Shown: positions 62,889-64,000 of the stretch, piece by piece
How the letters are laid out: each line of letters starts with the position of its first letter
Numbering within the stretch: the stretch's first letter is position 1
Source: Opacimonas immobilis
Lineage (GTDB): Bacteria; Pseudomonadota; Gammaproteobacteria; Enterobacterales; Alteromonadaceae
NCBI RefSeq assembly: GCF_048282545.1
Contig: NZ_CP182485.1
Span: 1,860,001 to 1,924,000, forward strand
Direction of reading: 5' to 3'
Length of the DNA: 64,000 bases
The notes under the pieces: model-generated
Databases searched by the model: none
The model's input: only the letters and a program-made list of their open reading frames with translations
Told to the model about the DNA's origin: nothing
Program-made: the position numbers and the translations under genes

Positions 62889-64000
62889 TTACATTACTGA
62901 GCGATAGAACATTACGGCGATGATAAGTGGGCAAATAAATTTGACGTACCATGGCCATATTTTCCAAAACACAGAATGTTCTGCCCCGGTAAAGCCCGAT
63001 TTTACCTCTTCTAACACTTTATCTCGATGCCAAACCCAGCCGACAAACAAGCACATCAATAAGCCCAAAAGCGGTTGTGAATATTCCGTTGTAAACGCAA
63101 TAACATTGCCGAACAACGCATCAAAATTAAATATGATTAGGCTACTACACACCAGTATAAGCAAAGTCATTAACCATACCGCTCTAGTACGAGGTAATTT
63201 GCGATTCTCCACCAAATAAGAAACTGGCACTTCAAGCATTGAAATAGACGAAGTCACCGCGGCAATAGACATAAGCACGAAAAAAACCAAGGCTAAGACG
63301 ATTCCAATAATACCAATAGAATTGAATAAGCCAGGTAACACTTGAAAAATTAAATCACCACCAGAAATCAGACTGCCATCATCAGCAAAAATAGTTACCC
63401 CTGCCAATTGAGCGACATACATAGCAGGGATAATTAGCATCCCTGCAATGACGGCAACGCCAATATCGACTAGTGCAACTGATGCGCCTAAACTAGGTAG
63501 GTGCTCTTTTTTGGCTATGTATGAACCATAGACCAACATGGTGCCAACACCCAACGACATCGAAAAGAATGCTTGTCCCATTGCACTGATTAATACTTCG
63601 GGTTCCGTTATTAAAGTAAAATCAGGAACAAGGTAAGCCCGCCAACCATCAGCAGCGCCCTCTTGAAACGACACATAAATGATTAATGCAACAATCAACA
63701 ACACCAGAGTCGGCATCAAACGAACAGACCATTTTTCAATACCTTGTTTGACACCACCGGTCACAATTAGGCCAGTAAATACAAGAAAAATAGTACAAAA
63801 CAACCAGTTTCTGGGGATTGAAAACTCCGTTAACCAGGTTAGTTCTTCGCTATCTAAAAATAGGTTTAACAACGCCTCTACCGCAAAGGCAATCATCCAA
63901 CCGGCGACAATGGCATAAAAAGATAGGATCAAGGAAGCGGTCACGGCTCCCCATATACCAACTGCTTTACCGAACACTGAACCAGAAACGCGTTCAAGCG
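62889..64000 (-). CDS. Sodium-dependent transporter, SNF (neurotransmitter symporter) family, partial
   Basis: Bacterial SNF/LeuT-type Na+-coupled symporter, cut by the window end. The frame is open to base 64000 with no stop and lacks the family's first two membrane helices; the GTG at 63977 is inside the gene, so the real start lies beyond the window. Visible: AVGIWGAVTASLILSFYAIVAGW (helix 3), LVPDFTLITEPEVLISAMGQAFFSMSLGVGTMLVYGSY, and about eight later helices. Likely an amino acid importer; the ligand is unknown. It precedes nhaC by 13 bases and both use the Na+ gradient. Confidence 0.9.
   Translation of the reverse strand, partial: LERVSGSVFGKAVGIWGAVTASLILSFYAIVAGWMIAFAVEALLNLFLDSEELTWLTEFSIPRNWLFCTIFLVFTGLIVTGGVKQGIEKWSVRLMPTLVLLIVALIIYVSFQEGAADGWRAYLVPDFTLITEPEVLISAMGQAFFSMSLGVGTMLVYGSYIAKKEHLPSLGASVALVDIGVAVIAGMLIIPAMYVAQLAGVTIFADDGSLISGGDLIFQVLPGLFNSIGIIGIVLALVFFVLMSIAAVTSSISMLEVPVSYLVENRKLPRTRAVWLMTLLILVCSSLIIFNFDALFGNVIAFTTEYSQPLLGLLMCLFVGWVWHRDKVLEEVKSGFTGAEHSVFWKIWPWYVKFICPLIIAVMFYRSVM

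Noticed and set aside
63975..63977. GTG as start of the SNF transporter
   Set aside because: The frame stays open to the window end and the first helices of the family are missing, so the true start is outside the window.

Overview
The window reads as a chromosome segment of a marine-type gammaproteobacterium, most likely of the Alteromonadales. The reasons are the gene order rlmL-grx-uup-DUF3466-rmf-fabA around pyrD and pepN, Na+-coupled transporters (NhaC, SNF family), a large NAD-dependent glutamate dehydrogenase (GdhB), a TonB receptor, a porin and fairly low GC by eye. I see no rRNA, tRNA, CRISPR array or insertion sequence. No gene-free stretch exceeds about 300 bases.

Layout. 0-1 kb: a two-gene bacterioferritin operon in which one subunit keeps the ferroxidase residues and the other keeps the haem ligand. 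1.1-5.9 kb: a KefB/YbaL-like antiporter, then a tight Baeyer-Villiger-type monooxygenase, short-chain dehydrogenase and alpha/beta-hydrolase operon. 6.3-17.3 kb: a PQQ-dependent alcohol oxidation system. One arm (minus strand) is a PedA1A2BC-type ABC cluster (binding protein, beta-propeller, ATPase, permease). The other arm (plus strand) is cytochrome c550 PedF, a quinoprotein-associated binding protein, the PQQ alcohol dehydrogenase, an ExaC-type aldehyde dehydrogenase and a NosR-like flavin/Fe-S membrane protein. 17.4-21.7 kb: its probable sensory module, a FIST/NosP protein, a NahK/ErcS-type hybrid kinase and an AgmR/ErbR-like LuxR response regulator. 21.9-28 kb: a porin, an ABC importer and a TonB receptor with a strongly acidic insert.

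28-32 kb holds an SRPBCC protein, a RimK-like ATP-grasp ligase coupled to a GNAT, and a solitary tyrosine recombinase preceded by a perfect 15-bp inverted repeat. 32-38 kb is a photolyase/cryptochrome island with four paralogues and a 49-residue DUF2256 zinc-ribbon gene. 38-46.5 kb is a conserved housekeeping block (fabA, rmf, DUF3466, uup, glutaredoxin-like, rlmL, pyrD). gdhB follows, then an operon-like DUF1302-DUF1329-YCF48-RND cluster that separates gdhB from pepN, then nhaC and a SNF-family transporter cut by the window end.

The main hunting result is the alcohol-oxidation region. The dehydrogenase carries Asp-Tyr-Asp at the metal site, the signature of lanthanide-dependent PQQ enzymes (XoxF/PedH). 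An 18-bp motif close to TCCTACYAAAGNAYKAGK occurs upstream of pedF and the ABC arm, of the dehydrogenase, of the aldehyde dehydrogenase and of the porin some 10 kb away. A weaker copy lies in front of the regulator gene. This suggests one regulon linking periplasmic alcohol oxidation, outer-membrane uptake and possibly metal or PQQ acquisition. Many neighbours overlap as TAATG, so translational coupling is common here.
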